Translations under genes and position numbers: made by a program
Notes under the pieces: model-generated
What the model was told of the DNA's origin: nothing
Database searches by the model: none
What the model saw: only the letters and a program-made list of their open reading frames with translations
Assembly: GCA_964530325.1 (NCBI GenBank)
Contig: CAZHAX010000018.1
Span: 1-58,792, forward strand
Source: CAZHAX01 sp964530325
GTDB taxonomy: Bacteria; Chloroflexota; Anaerolineae; B4-G1
Direction of reading: 5' to 3'
DNA: 58,792 bases
Shown here: positions 58,245 to 58,792 of the stretch, in pieces
How the letters are laid out: the number at the start of each line of letters is the position of its first letter
Numbering within the stretch: position 1 is the first letter of the stretch

Positions 58245-58792
58245 TCAGTAGCCGCGCAGCACCTGGGGCAGGTACACGAAGATATCAGTCGGCATGACGC
58301 GCACAGTGGCCGTGAGAAACGGCGTGGCGTCGACGGCGTTCAGCGTCACGGTGTACCAGGCGTAGTTGGCCAGGCCCACCACGTCGTATTCGCGGGCGGT
58401 GTGGGTGAGCGAATCGGCAGCCACCACGATGGAGGCCGCCGTCGTGCTGTAGTAGCTGACGTGCCACACAGCCGTATGCGGCAGCGGATCACAGATGGTC
58501 CAATCCAGGTAGATCATCTCGTCGCCGGGCGAGCCGTACAGCTTGAACCCGGACCCATGCTCGTAGGCCCCGATGTCCCAGCCCGCACCATATGGCCTGG
58601 AGACGCTGTTGACGCTGCCGCTGTATGCCGCGCCCAGATCGACGCCTCCGTTGCGCGCCGGCGAGCCGCACGTGATGCTCAACCCGTCGCTGTCAGGCTC
58701 GATGTCGACGCCGACGGTGCCCGTGAACCCGGTGGGCAGTCTGGAGGAGTTCTCCAGCTCGGGGTCCGCGGTCAGCCCCGCTGGCTCCCACG
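58245..58792 (-). CDS. Secreted parallel beta-helix (choice-of-anchor Q) protein, C-terminal part
   Basis: The C-terminal 180 or so residues of a larger protein whose start lies beyond the window edge; the frame is open to 58,790. It contains CGSPARNGGVDLGAAYSG ... GWDIGAYEHG, the closing motif of choice-of-anchor-Q/right-handed beta-helix proteins, then a fibronectin-III-like beta domain (about 90 residues) and the terminal tail FVYLPQVLRGY. Similar YLP-x-V/I tails end many secreted Chloroflexota proteins, possibly as a sorting or anchoring signal (inference). Likely an extracellular carbohydrate-binding or degrading protein. Confidence 0.8.
   Translation of the reverse strand, partial: WEPAGLTADPELENSSRLPTGFTGTVGVDIEPDSDGLSITCGSPARNGGVDLGAAYSGSVNSVSRPYGAGWDIGAYEHGSGFKLYGSPGDEMIYLDWTICDPLPHTAVWHVSYYSTTAASIVVAADSLTHTAREYDVVGLANYAWYTVTLNAVDATPFLTATVRVMPTDIFVYLPQVLRGY

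Overview
The window is high-GC bacterial chromosome with dense, co-directional gene blocks and no rRNA, tRNA, CRISPR array, insertion sequence or phage gene that I could support. The gene content suggests a Chloroflexota (Anaerolineae-like) bacterium, probably a metagenome assembly. The clues are a heliorhodopsin, an archaeal-type tungstate transporter (WtpABC), several lipoproteins plus lgt, a DUF2085 protein, a DHH-CBS-poly(A)-polymerase fusion, and a secreted beta-helix protein ending in a YLPQVLR tail. The phylum call is inference, not proof. Many genes are preceded by sigma70-like boxes (TTGnnn, 16-17 nt, TATAAT) that I could read directly.

Layout. 1-7,603 (+): the end of an ABC ATPase and three tandem, paralogous 790-residue FtsX/MacB-type permeases. 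7,696-9,836 (-): a histidine kinase/response regulator pair. 10,068-15,295 (-): a seven-gene operon wtpA-wtpB-wtpC-moaA-moaC-moaD-moaE for tungstate/molybdate uptake and molybdopterin synthesis, with a leader that looks like a Moco/Tuco riboswitch. 15,635-21,263 (-): a five-gene operon PIN/TRAM protein-cysS-rlmB-UPF0104 flippase-like protein-FAD amine oxidase. 21,652-22,398 (+): a prepilin peptidase that looks leaderless. 22,464-25,293 (-): phospholipase-like protein-galE-glycosyltransferase with overlapping stops and starts. 25,460-31,122 (+): long NfeD protease, aldo/keto reductase, and a 1,075-residue TPR lipoprotein ending in a zincin-like HEXXH domain. 31,141-32,187 (-): selD, whose active-site codon 17 is an in-frame UGA, so selenophosphate synthetase is itself a selenoprotein. 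32,357-36,844 (+): coaE, an acetyltransferase, small membrane proteins and the pgeF-yggS-yggT-yggU cluster.

36,887-49,476 (-): a membrane-anchored NTPase with HEAT repeats, a coiled-coil zinc-ribbon protein, lgt, the DHH-CBS-CBS-poly(A) polymerase fusion, a strikingly Rab-like small GTPase with a probable roadblock/longin-type partner, three membrane proteins and a zinc alcohol dehydrogenase. 49,815-51,544: a DUF333 lipoprotein and, divergently, a membrane protein behind a perfect consensus promoter. 51,669-57,405 (-): heliorhodopsin, LysE exporter, isoprenylcysteine-methyltransferase-like protein, lactonase-like MBL hydrolase, TspO-like protein, a membrane protein and two tandem duplicated tiny membrane proteins each with the same terminator hairpin. 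57,652-58,792 (-): an acetyltransferase and the end of a secreted beta-helix protein.

Tungstate uptake, Moco synthesis and a selenium donor enzyme together imply W/Mo and Sec enzymes elsewhere in the genome. The least described parts are the Rab-like GTPase pair, the TPR-zincin lipoprotein, the heliorhodopsin neighbourhood and an orphan transcript at about 39.7 kb.
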